This document shows, piece after piece, positions 24,601 to 39,600 of a DNA stretch of 64,000 nt. Within the stretch, counting starts at the first letter, position 1. Each line of letters begins with the position of its first letter. Below the pieces are notes generated by a model, which searched no databases, was not told the DNA's origin, and saw only the letters and a program-made list of their open reading frames with translations. This DNA is from Tragulus kanchil (taxonomy: Eukaryota; Chordata; Mammalia; Artiodactyla; Tragulidae): contig JAIOJX010000026.1 of NCBI GenBank assembly GCA_022376925.1, positions 201,600,400-201,664,399 on the forward strand, given 5' to 3'. Position numbers and translations under genes: made by a program.

Positions 24601-27600
24601 CATTTATAGATTACTAGTTTTGAAATTATATAAATATTTAAACTGATGCTAAATTTTTCTTGTTTAATTAATACCTACTCTACCTACCTCACAGACTGTT
24701 GTGACATTAAATAAGAAACATACGTGAAAACATTTCCTAAACTACAAAGTATTACATGAATCACAGTCAATTTGCAATTAGTATTTATTAAAAATTATTT
24801 TCTAGGATATGTAGGAGTATAGTGGATTCATTGGGCATGAATCAAAAATTACTTTAAAATTAAACCTATTTTGCCATTTTTCCCAGATTCCTTCAAGCCT
24901 CCTCAAAGATCTATTGATAAGCCTTTTAGATTATGTGTATCTGATGTTTTCAAAGGTAAGTAAGAGCTACCTCTACTGGCCTTCTCCAGTATGGCCCCTG
25001 CCTTTCTGTTCTATCTTGACCACTTTTGTTGGATAGCATTATTACGTTGTCTTCAGATTTTCCCTTTTTTATGCCAGTGGTATAACAATTCCAGTTACTT
25101 AACACCTGTGCCCAGAAAAATCTTCAGTTTACCTATCATTTCCTCATATCATATTCCTTTTCCAAGTATTAAAAAAAAAGCCTGATTATTTATCTTTTTA
25201 GCCTTGTAATTTTTTTTCTCCCATTAGATTCCTTTAGTTTCTGTATCCGTCAGGCAAACTGGATTATTCACATAGGGCTTTTATTGCCACTGTGTCTGCC
25301 CACGATGTGCTCTTCTCTTTTCACTTGTTCTTTCTTACCCGTACGTAGCAGTTTTGGTCAGGAAATAGATGTGACACATAGGTAAAATGGTAAGTTGAAT
25401 ACAAGGAATTATTAATATGGTAAAAAAAGAGTGACTATAAGATACTAGCAAAAACATGGCACCTAAGGCTGAGGAAGTGAACCCAGACAAGGACACGCTT
25501 TCAAGAGTTGTTGGCGGAGGAGTTGTATTAAACACCTAAGAATTCAATTCAGTTCAGTTGCCCAGTCGTGTTTGACTCTTTGCGACCCTGTGGACTGCAG
25601 CAGGCCATGCTTCCCTGTCCTCCACCATCGCCCGGAGTTTGCTCAAACTCATGTCCATTGACTCAGTGATGGCGTCCAACCATCTCGTCCTCTGTTGTCC
25701 CCTTCTTTTGACTTCTGTTTTTCCCAACATCAGGCTCTTTTCCAATAAGTTTTCTCTTCGCATCAGGTGGCCAAAGTATTGGAGCTTCAGCATCAGTCCT
25801 TCCAATGAATATTCAGGCTTGATTTTCTTCAGGATTGACTGGTTTGATCTCCTTGTAGTCCAAGGGACTCTCAAGAGTCTCCTCCAGTACCGCAGTTCAA
25901 AGGCATCAGTTCTTTAGTGCTTAACCTTCTTAATGTATCTATATGTTTATTTATAGAATACATCTAATGTAATATTTATAAGGCCTCACACAGAAAAGTG
26001 TAACATAGAAATAAAAGGTCTTAATAAGTAGAAGAATATAATGTACTTATAATGTACTTATATATTGGAATAATCAATCTGGTAAGGATGTCAGCTTTTC
26101 CCCAAATTTTCATTATCACAGAGCAGGTAGTAGAGAGTAGATTTGGAACTGAGCAGCAATAAGTTGATAATTTGGGAATGATAAGAGCAGTCATCCACAC
26201 CATACCCTAAGGTGTCCCTCCGTGATCTCATTGCATTGTTGCTGCAGTGTTGTATGTGTTCCTGTGTTGCTTATTTCCATTAGATGGTGAACTCCTCATG
26301 GCACGTTCTGCCAGTTCTATTGCAGTATTTGCAGGACCTAGCTCAGTGCCTGGCACGTAACACACACTTAATAAATGTTTAGTAAACGCATGTGTGAAGG
26401 TGCGTCCAAAAATCATTCAGTGAAACTGAAATTTATTGTTATCATCTTCCAACATTCTAGTAGAAGAGGAAATATTGTAATGCTTTTCAAAACACCTATT
26501 GTCCATTTAAAACCTAAGATGTCTTAATTCATTTTTTTTTGACTGATAGTGTTTCCTGACTACTTTTCAGCTCCTCTTCTTCATTCAGGCCGCTTCCTGG
26601 CTTCTGCCTGCATTGCTGTCCTCAGTGTGTTTCCACTGAGATTATCAAATGACTTCTTGGTTGCCAGCGTCAGTACACGTTTTTCAGCTCTGTCTTACTT
26701 CCATCTTATGTGAAGTTGGCATTGCTTCTGAGGCTGCTAGCCACATCCACCCTGAAACTTTTCCCCCTGGTTTCATGGCCCACTTTCTTCTGCCTTTCTG
26801 TTTCTTTCACCTCTCTGTCTCCTCAGGGCCTCCTCTTTCTCTCTCCTTTAACTTGTGTTCTGTCACTTCAACCCTCTTACTCTAGCCTTCTTTTGGACCA
26901 GCATCTATGATTTCATCTATCTCCTGCATCGTGATGCTCCCCAGATCTCCAGTCCACACCTGTCCTCACCCTGCGGATATATCTGCCAGCTACTGGTGGG
27001 CATTTCCACAGGGAGTGTGCTCCTAGCGCACTGTTCTCATGGATTTGGCGTGACTGGGCCCCCCTTGAACGCATCTTCACCTGTATGCCTTACAGACATT
27101 GCAGGTTCATTGAGGCTAAGTAGATCTTGTTCTTTAATCTGCTCACAGTTAATACACATCGTCTCAGATTTCTCTTATTTTTGCCAGTATTCCCCACAGA
27201 GCACTCTAAACCTGTCATACCTTTTTCTCAAATTCCTTGAGTTTCTTCCATTTCTGTATTCAACCCCTCCTCCCACTCTGGCACAGAAATACCATCATGT
27301 CACTTCTCCATTCACAATTCTTTACTGGTTTCCTGTCACTTAGCTGAGGGTTATATTCAAACCCTAAGTGTGATTTATGAGGTCCCGTTATTATTTCTTC
27401 CACGTGCACGTCTTTTGTCTCCTGCTACGCCTTTCCCTCTGTATTCCACATGGTCCCCTGTGCATTCCGTATAGACGACGCACGAATCTTGGCACTCCAT
27501 TTGGTGATGACTGTGCCTTTGCACATGCACCCAGGCTACCTGGTTAGCTCCTGTGCCTTCTCAGCGCCTGGCTAAAGTGCAGTCATTCCTCATCACAGAT

Positions 27601-30600
27601 TCCTTGATGCACCTTGTTAAGGAAATGGAGAGTAGAATGCAGTGTGTCATATTTATTGGATATATTAAAATTTTTGAAATGATAATCGCTTAGCACTCAC
27701 TGAACTACTAACATCAGATGATGTTGTGTGAACCATTATAAATTTTGGCATGTTTTGCAGATCAAGGATCTGGATTTTGTGTGACTGGTAAAATTGAAGC
27801 TGGTTATATCCAAACTGGTGACCGGCTACTAGCAATGCCTCCTAATGAAACTTGTACTGCAAAAGGTATTCCTCTGCAAGATTCTTTTGCTCAACAACCT
27901 TAACGTTGAGACAGCAGATTTTTAAAAGTAGTTTAGTTATTAACTCCAGAGTAAATAACCTCTTACTGAAATTGTAACTGACTGTCAAAATGATACTAAC
28001 TGTTGAAGATAAAAATGTGAAAACATTAAACGATTTTTTTCTGTTGTGACTATGTGTGTATAATTGTACGTATAACATTCTAACCATGGTAGCATTTTTC
28101 TTTCTTCCTAACATTGATTCAAGTAGCCTGGCTAAGACTGAGCCAGATGTATAGACACCTGTCAGATACATTTAAAATAGTATTCAGCAGCAAAAGTTAA
28201 GTCTGACCTCCATCCTGGCACTAAAAAGTCAATGACAAAGCAGACTGCTACAGTCTGTTGTTTTGAAATGTGTATTTCAGAATTACTATCAGTTAACAAC
28301 CTATATTATATTTATACTAAAAAAAATTTTTTTACAGGAAGACTTAAGTAAGAAAATAAGATGCAAATGCAGAGAATCCTGAAGTTGAAAAGAGAAATGA
28401 GTTGCCACAGTTATTGCTTTTGCATGCATATGACCTTTCACAGTAGTTGATAACTGTTTCTTTCTTCTAATCATTTGATCTTATATGTGTACATGTTCTT
28501 CTTTTGAATTATGCTTAAAAGTTTATAATTTTATACTTACCTTAATCTGGCTTCCAACTAAGCCTCTGTCTTCAGCATTAAACTGATGATCTGATTTCTA
28601 CTATAAAGTAGTATTTGTAACATTTTTAAGCTAACGTATAACCTACTGGTAATGTTAAAATGTTTAAAAACTTTTCCTTCTGTTTGTTGCTCTTGTTTAG
28701 TTGCTAAGTCATGTCTCTCTGTTACTCTTATTTATAGTTTATATCTGGAGTTGTACCTAATGAGTTTATAAATTTGAATGTATATGTATTTTTTTAATTA
28801 CTCTGATTTCTTTAAAAGCTGCTTCCTTAAAGATTATAAGTAATTAATGAACATCTGCTTAGGTAACAGTTTAACCTAAATTTAAAGATGAATAAGGAAA
28901 TGAAAGCCAAAGTTATTGTATACTTTTAAAAAGAGTTATTTTTCATAGTCTTGTTGTTTGCAAGTTTAGATCTCTGCTTTTGTTTCCTAAAGTGATCAAG
29001 AGCTGAAATACTTTTGAAATACTAATTTATTTATATGTTAAAGAGCTTTTTAAGAATAGAAATTTTTTATATACATAATCATTTAGACATGAACTCAAAC
29101 CGTGATCATAAACCATGATCATAGACCTTACAGATTGGCTCTCTTGTGAACTCCAAAACTGTAATTTGGTTACCTGTGAAAGTTCCACATTCTTCTCTTC
29201 TTTCTGTCCTGTTTCTGCCCCACCAGAGAAACTCACACCACTTATAGGTATTCCAGGGATTCTTGAAGGGAAGCCGTATCAAAAGCACGACTTCACTTTG
29301 TGAGAGCCACCCCTCTAACCCCACTTAGAGAGTCTAAGTCCTCAATTTCCCACCCTACTGCTTTTGCTTGATTTACTTGATTGTTTAATGCACCCGTCTG
29401 TCTGACCACTTTAGTTGCTGCTGTGGCTAATTAACCAATATTGTCCTAAAATGAGAAATGAGTTGCCACAGTTATTGCTTTTGCATGCATATGACCTTTC
29501 ACAGTAGTTGATAACTGTTTCTTTCTTCTAATCATTTGATCTTATATGTGTACATGTTCTTCTTTTGAATTATGCTTAAAAGTTTATAATTTTATACTTA
29601 CCTTAATCTGGCTTCCAACTAAGCCTCTGTCTTCAGCATTAAACTGATGATCTGATTTCTACTATAAAGTAGTATTTGTAACATTTTTAAGCTAACGTAT
29701 AACCTACTGGTAATGTTAAAATGTTTAAAAACTTTTCCTTCTGTTTGTTGCTCTTGTTTAGTTGCTAAGTCATGTCTCTCTGTTACTCTTATTTATAGTT
29801 TATATCTGGAGTTGTACCTAATGAGTTTATAAATTTGAATGTATATGTATTTTTTTAATTACTCTGATTTCTTTAAAAGCTGCTTCCTTAAAGATTATAA
29901 GTAATTAATGAACATCTGCTTAGGTAACAGTTTAACCTAAATTTAAAGATGAATAAGGAAATGAAAGCCAAAGTTATTGTATACTTTTAAAAAGAGTTAT
30001 TTTTCATAGTCTTGTTGTTTGCAAGTTTAGATCTCTGCTTTTGTTTCCTAAAGTGATCAAGAGCTGAAATACTTTTGAAATACTAATTTATTTATATGTT
30101 AAAGAGCTTTTTAAGAATAGAAATTTTTTATATACATAATCATTTAGACATGAACTCAAACCGTGATCATAAACCATGATCATAGACCTTACAGATTGGC
30201 TCTCTTGTGAACTCCAAAACTGTAATTTGGTTACCTGTGAAAGTTCCACATTCTTCTCTTCTTTCTGTCCTGTTTCTGCCCCACCAGAGAAACTCACACC
30301 ACTTATAGGTATTCCAGGGATTCTTGAAGGGAAGCCGTATCAAAAGCACGACTTCACTTTGTGAGAGCCACCCCTCTAACCCCACTTAGAGAGTCTAAGT
30401 CCTCAATTTCCCACCCTACTGCTTTTGCTTGATTTACTTGATTGTTTAATGCACCCGTCTGTCTGACCACTTTAGTTGCTGCTGTGGCTAATTAACCAAT
30501 ATTGTCCTAAAAATGAGAACTGATTAAATCTTTTGCTAACAAATGGAAATTCTAAATTAAATTTTCACTCTGTTAACATAGAAGTTCATAGAGTGTTAAA

Positions 30601-33600
30601 AAAGAGCTATTACTCCAATGAACAAAATTCTTAAGAAGATAAATAAATGTCACCATACAGGATAGTGTAACATGTTTGGGGGAAAGAAATCAGATTGTAT
30701 ATTTTCTTTAGAAAATTTTATAATTGAACTTCTGGTATGAAAACTCTTAAATCCTTAACTGAATCTTAGGCCATTTCTAGTCTATGTACATAGCTATCTC
30801 CTGATTTCATTTCCACATTTTATACCAAAAATCAGATATGGTCATTTTAAATTTACATGCAAAAACTAAATTTCATTAGTTAAAAATTAATCAGGTATTT
30901 GAAAATATCATAATTATTAATACTTTTGGAGTCAGGAACCTCTTTGATACCTTGCTAAAAGTTGTGGCCCCTCTTCTCAGAGCAGATGGACACCTGTATG
31001 AAATTTTGAATAAAACTTTAAGTTGTCTTGGAGCCCTTAAGATTCTCTTTGAAATCCCAGGGAATCTCAAAGAAACTCACTTAAGAGGATTCTACATGGG
31101 AATAATAAGTATTTTCAGGAATATATCGATGAATTTTAATTTACTGAAAACATGCCAATCAAGAGCTATTCCCCAGCGATTGGCCTGCATACTTTTTTCA
31201 GCAGAAGTTCCAATGGAAAGGAATTTACCCTACAAAAGCAGAAAATACGAGAAACCTTTTAAAAGCCCTTATTCAACTATAGGAATTGCCCCACTCTCTT
31301 GTGAACTCCAAAACTGTAATTTGGTTACCTGTGAAAGTTCCACATTCTTCTCTTCTTTCTGTCCTGTTTCTGCCCCACCAGAGAAACTCACACCACTTAT
31401 AGGTATTCCAGGGATTCTTGAAGGGAAGCCGTATCAAAAGCACGACTTCACTTTGTGAGAGCCACCCCTCTAACCCCACTTAGAGAGTCTAAGTCCTCAA
31501 TTTCCCACCCTACTGCTTTTGCTTGATTTACTTGATTGTTTAATGCACCCGTCTGTCTGACCACTTTAGTTGCTGCTGTGGCTAATTAACCAATATTGTC
31601 CTAAAAATGAGAACTGATTAAATCTTTTGCTAACAAATGGAAATTCTAAATTAAATTTTCACTCTGTTAACATAGAAGTTCATAGAGTGTTAAAAAAGAG
31701 CTATTACTCCAATGAACAAAATTCTTAAGAAGATAAATAAATGTCACCATACAGGATAGTGTAACATGTTTGGGGGAAAGAAATCAGATTGTATATTTTC
31801 TTTAGAAAATTTTATAATTGAACTTCTGGTATGAAAACTCTTAAATCCTTAACTGAATCTTAGGCCATTTCTAGTCTATGTACATAGCTATCTCCTGATT
31901 TCATTTCCACATTTTATACCAAAAATCAGATATGGTCATTTTAAATTTACATGCAAAACTAAATTTCATTATTTAAAAAATTAATCAGGTATTTGAAAAT
32001 ATCATAATTATTAATACTTTTGGAGTCAGGAACCTCTTTGATACCTTGCTAAAAGTTGTGGCCCCTCTTCTCAGAGCAGTTTGACACCTGTATGAAATTT
32101 TGAATAAAACTTTAAGTTGTCTTGGAGCCCTTAAGATTCTCTTTGAAATCCCAGGGAATCTCAAAGAAACTCACTTAAGAGGATTCTACATGGGAATAAT
32201 AAGTATTTTCAGGAATATATCGATGAATTTTAATTTACTGAAAACATGCCAATCAAGAGCTATTCCCCAGCGATTGGCCTGCATACTTTTTTCAGCAGAA
32301 GTTCCAATGGAAAGGAATTTACCCTACAAAAGCAGAAAATACGAGAAACCTTTTAAAAGCCCTTATTCAAATGCCTGAGTATGGTTGCCCTTTACAATTG
32401 TGCCACTCCAGGATTTTCCCTAAGTCGTAAAAGTACATAGCAACAGCAGGAATCATTTTTAAATTTTCTTTCATCTTGACTCTCCTCCTTTTCATATAAC
32501 TGTATTTGTGGGTCTCTCTGAGTAGCAATTCTTTTGAGCTGGAAATACTGAAGGGGCGTGCCAAGGGCACCGTCTGGCTGAGTACTGATGCGCTGTAGGT
32601 TACGCAGAGAACACGGGAGATTGTTGACGTGGTTGTCTAATTAAAGTGATGCTCAGGAGAATAACAGTACTAAGCATCTTGCCCAGTTCCCTCTTGTATG
32701 TTGTTAATAATTAGATCTCTACTTTTACACCCACACTCATTAATATAAGAGAAATATTGCAGTCAGCCTGTTTAATGAATACACTAGTTCTGTGAATCAG
32801 TTTTTAAAATCTTGCTTAAATAAGTAGAAATCAGCCTTTTATGGACAAATACAGGTCACTGTATGTTTAGGGTGGTGGTCCAAAAGAGTCAAGTCTAGAG
32901 GAAGTATGTTTTCCTCAACGCTCACAGTTAACACTTCTCACTCTCAGTCCATTCATACTGAAAATGATGAGTAGTGACTGATGAGGCACACATCAGCCGA
33001 ACTCCTTAGGTTGTTATGGCTCGATATTGAGGTGTTTCACTGTATTCTTTGGTTCTTACTCATTTCCAGGAATCACTCTGCATGATGAACCTGTCGACTG
33101 GGCGGCAGCAGGCGATCATGTTAGTCTTACGTTGGTTGGGATGGATATTATCAAAATCAAGTGAGTGAGAAAACGAGTTTCAGCGACCATTGTTTTGGAT
33201 AGAGAACCTCAAAACACGTAAAATTTGCAGTTCACCAGCTCAAACGAAAGAGCGAGTATTAATTCTGAATCTCCTTTGGACAAAAATAGGCACTTGTGGA
33301 AGTATAAGAATAAGTAAAACCTACTAAAAATTAGCATGTGTCAGCATATGTGCCTGGTGTGTTCTTTGAGGGAAAACTGGAATGTGGGAACAACGTAAGG
33401 TCTAATAGCGTAAAGCCGTGCTTTAACCTGGAAGGGAACAGTTAGAAGTCCCTAATTCACTTGACTGTTTTACTTTGTAAACGGTTTTGTAGGTATTGGT
33501 TATGTATTGAATTGTTCCCCCAACTACCTGCTCTCCTTTTTTTGTTTTTGTTTTGTTGTTGTTACAGCGTTGGCTGCATATTTTGCGGCCCCAAAGAACC

Positions 33601-36600
33601 CATTAAGGTTTGCACTCGTTTCAGAGCCCGAATCCTCATCTTTAATATTGAAATTCCTATCACTAAAGGATTTCCTGTAAGTTTCAAAATGTTTGCTACT
33701 GTTTTTATAAATTCACTGTAACTTTATCCTGGAAAGTGGAAACTCTGTTTACAACTGATGCTGCTGTTGTTTTCAACTACCGTTGTATTACTCTAATCCA
33801 AAAAAGCATAAAATTAGATTTTGAAAATCGTTTCTTATTTTTTATTTTGATCCTTAAGTCTGGGATTTTTTTTCCTTTCAAAGAGGCAGTGAGAAAAAGT
33901 TTCATAATCAATATGATACAAACTGTTGATAATAAAAATATTCATTTAAGGGAAATGGGTAGATACTTTTTGTGGAGTTCTAAAGGTTACTTCTTAGATT
34001 GTGGTTTTGCTTATTTTTAAGTAAGTTTATCTGTAATTTTTCTAATTGTAAAAGTAATACATTGTTATAGAAAATTTTGGAAAACAGATAAAAATAGTAA
34101 CATTCTGTAATTGCACAACGTATAAATGACTACTCTCTACATTTCAGAGTGTTTTTTGTATGTGCAGTGGTGTCTGTTCTGAGGGTAAGGTAAACTTTGT
34201 GCTGAAGCTCTGAGGTTGGTTTGCAGGCTATTATTGATGAGCACCCTTTAAACATGCATGGTTACTGGAATATGGGGATTTTATACTATATTATTACTTA
34301 CCCAGAAAGGATGCTACTTGTGAAGAGTAACATCCTCTGTTTTATGTGTAATTCTTTGTTTTATGTGTAATTGTTTTCCGTATATTTGGGGCCATACTCT
34401 GTTTATAGTTTGGTACCTTGCTTTTGCCATCTAATAAATGGGCATTTTTTCCCACTAGACTTATCTTTCTTTTCTTGATCAGCTTATATAGTACAGGTTC
34501 TCCACGACAATAAAAAAGATTTCTCAGTAGAATTAAATGGCTTGCCTTTGAAAATATAAACAGATCATTTTCTCCATTTGATGCATCTCTGAAATCAAAG
34601 TAAGGCAGTAATAGTAATTGACCTTTAAACTCTATTTAAATTAGTGATAGTATTTTAAAGATGGGGAATACATTTATTTAGTTCATTTAAATTTATATCT
34701 CTGCAACTTTATTTGAGGTAACTGTATGCTTTGCTTATAATACTTCCTAATTCTGTGTAAATTTGACCCTATAGAGGTGTATTTGTAAGATATCATTTAA
34801 GTATTTTAATTTTGTAATCATAGTCATTTCTCCCATGCCAGAAAAAAGGAGGGGGAGCAAAAGTTTCTTTCTGAACAGTTAATTTTTAAATGTTCAGAAT
34901 TCACATATCGATATGCAAGAAATTTCTAGGAACGAATGGCACTCAGTCGTTCTTAGAAAGCTGCATGTCCAGTGGGAAAATCGGGAGAGATTTGTCACTG
35001 TGTTTTCAGCAATAGTTTTTGCCAGTAGAGAGTAGAAAGGTCGGGAGGTCAGTAGTTACTCTGAATAAGTAATACTATCTTCCTGAGTACTGTAGTTTAT
35101 TTTATGAATTAAAAGCTTCTCAGTGCCACTTTATGAGATTCCACTCGTGTATGTTGATACATGAATCCCAGGATGAAATTTGTTTCAGAAAGCAGTGGTC
35201 ATGTTTTGTCATTTAATCCACTCTCTGTGGGAAGAAACTTTCAGTTTTAAAAAATTCGACCAAGAAGAGGCTTCCTGAGCAATTAAGATATCACCATTTA
35301 GGGACTCGTTCCTTAATACATAAATATTTTTGCTTCTCTCTTTTCTGTGAGAAACTATAAGAAGAAAAAAACAGAAGAATGAATTAGACTTTAAATTTCA
35401 TGTTTTGATTTTTTTTATTATGATAAAATATTTATAATAGAAAATCTACTATTTTAACCATTTTTCATAGAGTTCAGTGGCATTAAGTACATTCACCTTG
35501 TTGTGCAACTTTTTCCTTATCCCAGACACTCTACCTGTTAAACAGCCCCTCCCTCCATTAAACAACCACTCCCCCTGTTACACTTTGCACCATCCTCTGG
35601 TGACCAGTTTGTTTCTCTGTCAGTTTGCTTAGGTAAGTGGACTCATACAGTATTTGTCCCTTTGTGTCTAACTTATTTCACTTAGCATAATGTTTTTGAG
35701 GTTCATCCATGCTGTAGCATGTGTCAGAATTTCATTTCTTTTTTGTACTGAATAATATTTCACTGTAAGAATATACCAGTTTCTGTTTATCCATTCATCT
35801 ATTTTTTTTTAACTTCATGTCATGAGATTTTTCTTAGTTATTTATTATTTTCATTCATCTTTATTCTTTGGCCTGTGTAGGCCTCCTATTGCAGTGGCCT
35901 CTCTTGTTGCAGAGCAAGAGCTCTGGGCACATGTGCTCTAGAATGCTGTCTCCTAATTGGCCACACCGGTCCAGCCGCTCTACGGCACGTGGGATCTTCC
36001 CAGGCCAGGGATCAAACCGGTGCCCCTTGCACTGCAAGGCAGACTCTTTACCCTCTGGACCACCAGGGAAGCCCTATCCATTCATTTATTGATGGATATC
36101 TGGGTTGACAGATGTAAAGGATACTTCTATCAACACTGGTGTACAAGGATCTGTTTGAACCCCTGCTTTCAATTCTTTTGTGGGTATACCTAAGAGTTTT
36201 ATTGTTTGGTCCTGTGGAAATTCTGTGTTTAACTTTTGAGGAGCCACGGAACTGTTTTCCACAGCACCTATTCCAGTTGTACATTCCCACCAGCAGTACA
36301 CAGGGTTTCTAATTTCTCCTCTACCTTGTCCACACTTACTCCCCTTTCTCGTGTGTGTGTGTCGGGGGGGGATGATTTTGTTGTCTGTTTATTTGTTTAT
36401 AATCACACTAATGATTTTGAAGGGTAATACCATTGTGGTTTTTATTTGTATTTCCCTAAAGGCTAGTGATGTTGAGCATCTTCTCATTTCTTTATATATT
36501 TTAGGTTTTACTTCCTTATTAGTGTATGGTTTGCAGATATCTTCTATTCTGTGGGTATGCTTTTTACTCTTACCCTTTGATGCACAAAATTTTAAACTTC

Positions 36601-39600
36601 GCTAAACTCCAGTTTATTAACATTTTTCTTTTGTTGCTTTACTTTTGGTGTTATATCCAGGAAGTCATTGCCAGATCCAACATTAAGAAGATTTCTCTTT
36701 CTCTTTTCTTCTAAGAGTTTCATAGTTTTGAGCTAATTTTTGTGTATAGTATAAAGGCTTCATCTTCATTCTGTTACATCTGGATAGGATATCCAGTTTT
36801 CCCAGCTGTATTTGTTGAAAAGACAGTTCTTTCCCTATTGAGTGGTCTTGATACCCTCTCTGCTCCTTAACCTATTTGATACTCATTTCCTTACATGTGA
36901 TACATGAGCAATAGTAGCTAATGTATAAGGTCCTCAGTTAACTTCAGGTTTACCATGGGTTGATCATCACTTTAAAATATCATCATGTGGTTCTCCTCAC
37001 TCAGTGAGAAGGGACCTGAGGCCGGGGACATTGAGGGGAAGGATTATAACAGAGTTTGTGCTGAACATCTACTGTGACAGGCACTGTCTTATTTCCATTC
37101 TCATCATCACCACGTAAAGAAGGTTGTGTAGTTTACCCAGGTTTCCCCAGTAGGTGATGGAGGAGAGACTGGAACTGCTTCCCGTGACCTTGCCCCTGGT
37201 GAGTCAGGGTACAGCTTGCTGAGAGGTGGGTCTCGGAGGAAGCAGCTGGAGGGCCTGGACTCCAGGTGGTAGGTCCGAGGCTGACGTGGCGCAGCGTGAG
37301 TGCCAGAGAAAGAGACCAGAGGCGCTGAGGCCAACAGCGTTTTAGTGTCGCCATTTTTTGTTCTAGGTGCTGTTACACTACCAAACCGTCAGTGAGCCTG
37401 CTGTCATTAAGCGATTGATTAGTGTCTTAAACAAAAGCACTGGGGAAGTCACAAAGAAAAAGCCCAAGTAAGTGTTTTAATGCATAAATGAGAAACACAA
37501 TTCAGGTACATTCCTTACAAAATGAATTTATTTGTATAATTTTTCTCTTTATGATAAATAAAGTCTGCTTTTACTTGTTTCAGAAATCTTTTTTTTAAAG
37601 GACTATATGAAAACACAAAAATAAATATTTAAGCTTCTGTTTTAGGTAGGAATGCTCGGTATCATTTCTGTTAAATATGATAGTGATGGGTGTGATTTGT
37701 AAACAAAAATCAAGTATAATTATCAAGTTCTAAATACTGATGATATAAAAATGAAGGATTTTTTAAAAATCAGTCTTATATTTTTGAAGATGAGTTTGAT
37801 TTATGCCTAGCCCCTTTTCTTCTAAGATTTTAGTTTTGAGCTAATTTTTGTGTATAGTATAAAGGCTTCATCTTCATTCTGTTACATCTGGATAGGATAT
37901 CCAGTTTTCCCAGCTGTATTTGTTGAAAAGACAGTTCTTTCCCTATTGAGTGGTCTTGATACCCTCTCTGCTCCTTAACCTATTTGATACTCATTTCCTT
38001 ACATGTGATACATGAGCAATAGTAGCTAATGTATAAGGTCCTCAGTTAACTTCAGGTTTACCATGGGTTGATCATCACTTTAAAATATCATCATGTGGTT
38101 CTCCTCACTCAGTGAGAAGGGACCTGGGGCCCGGGGGACATTGAGGGGAAGGATTATAACAGAGTTTGTGCTGAACATCTACTGTGACAGGCACTGTCTT
38201 ATTTCCATTCTCATCATCACCACGTAAAGAAGGTTGTGTAGTTTACCCAGGTTTCCCCAGTAGGTGATGGAGGAGAGACTGGAACTGCTTCCCGTGACCT
38301 TGCCCCTGGTGAGTCAGGGTACAGCTTGCTGAGAGGTGGGTCTCGGAGGAAGCAGCTGGAGGGCCTGGACTCCAGGTGGTAGGTCCGAGGCTGACGTGGC
38401 GCAGCGTGAGTGCCAGAGAAAGAGACCAGAGGCGCTGCGGCCAACAGCGTTTTAGTGTCGCCATTTTTTGTTCTAGGTGCTGTTACACTACCAAACCGTC
38501 AGTGAGCCTGCTGTCATTAAGCGATTGATTAGTGTCTTAAACAAAAGCACTGGGGAAGTCACAAAGAAAAAGCCCAAGTAAGTGTTTTAATGCATAAATG
38601 AGAAACACAATTCAGGTACATTCCTTACAAAATGAATTTATTTGTATAATTTTTCTCTTTATGATAAATAAAGTCTGCTTTTACTTGTTTCAGAAATCTT
38701 TTTTTTAAAGGACTATATGAAAACACAAAAATAAATATTTAAGCTTCTGTTTTAGGTAGGAATGCTCGGTATCATTTCTGTTAAATATGATAGTGATGGG
38801 TGTGATTTGTAAACAAAAATCAAGTATAATTATCAAGTTCTAAATACTGATGATATAAAAATGAAGGATTTTTTAAAAATCAGTCTTATATTTTTGAAGA
38901 TGAGTTTGATTTATGCCTAGCCACTTGTCCCAAATTCCCTCTGATTGTTTTATACTTTCTGGTTCCTCCCTTATGAGAACCACAGCCTGTGCTAAGATAC
39001 CTCAAGGGAAGAGTGACCTACACATTCTTTTTTCCCACCTGGGAAGTATTCTTTTTTCCTTCTTGAAGTCTGCAGGTCTGTCCCCTCTGATTACCCTTAA
39101 TTTCTAGGTTTAGGTGTGGACAATTCCCCTTTGACTGGGATAACGTTGGGATTTTTTCAGAGGAAGTATTTCCTGAGAACCGTGAGTTTCTTACTCAAAT
39201 TCAGCTAAAGAGTGACCACAGTTTGGCTTGACTGCTTCAGGTTTGGGGTTTTCCTCACTTCAGCCCTATGGGGAATCCCACTCAAAACCCCCTTTTTTCA
39301 GTCCTGGAGTGTTCCTCCTCATTTGCACCTGTGTAAGAGACCAAGGTTGTTAGAGGGTTAAATTAGGGTTGGTTGCAAGCAGAAGAAAGAACTTCACACT
39401 GCTGTAAGCCCATGTCTCTTTCTCCATTAGTGAGAAAAAGGAGGCTATTTAACGCCTCTTTTTAAAGATAGCTGTTTATTTTTAACTGAGTCTTTAGCTT
39501 ATAGCATGAATGTCTGCCTTTTTCTAGGTTCTGTTGTAAGTGCTTTCACATGGTTTACAATCTCAGTATGAATCCAGTACTGTTATGTTTCCCATTTTTC

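Larger units (their letters stand above)
23333..25503 (+). repeat. Tandem duplication 8 (offset 1084), exons 11-12
   Basis: Left copy 23333-24419, right copy 24417-25503. The right copy begins inside exon 11. Exon 12 is duplicated intact. Confidence 0.95.
25504..27760. other. HBS1L intron 12 (3' part)
   Basis: Contains a BovB 3' end (25547-25925, minus), an L2-type 3' end near 26200-26390 and an L2-like stretch from about 26590 to 27610. The ORFs within it follow the ancient repeat and show no gene similarity. Confidence 0.6.
27866..33069. other. HBS1L intron 13
   Basis: AT-rich. Only a short Bov-A tail fragment near 28683-28720 (repeated near 29744) is recognised. Two overlapping duplications put part of it (around 29139, 30200 and 31294) in three copies. 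The 168-residue ORF at 30952-31458 spans a repeat junction and is not a gene. Confidence 0.65.
33677..37366. other. HBS1L intron 15
   Basis: Contains a possible old interspersed repeat (34020-34470) and an antisense L1 3' end (35400-36870) carrying a CHR-like SINE. GC-rich sequence at 37140-37330 directly precedes exon 16 and is part of a duplication. Positions 34480-35390 show nothing I recognise. Confidence 0.6.
36703..38922 (+). repeat. Tandem duplication 11 (offset 1110), exon 16
   Basis: Left copy 36703-37812, right copy 37814-38922. The start of the right copy lacks a few bases of AAGAGTTTCATAG. It carries exon 16 and the end of the antisense L1. Confidence 0.95.

Noticed and set aside
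30952..31458. 168-codon ORF, the second longest open frame in the window
   Set aside because: It crosses the junction of duplication 10 at 31276-31294. Its two halves occur separately at 32100-32378 and 29139-29303, so it is a chimera of repeated intron sequence.
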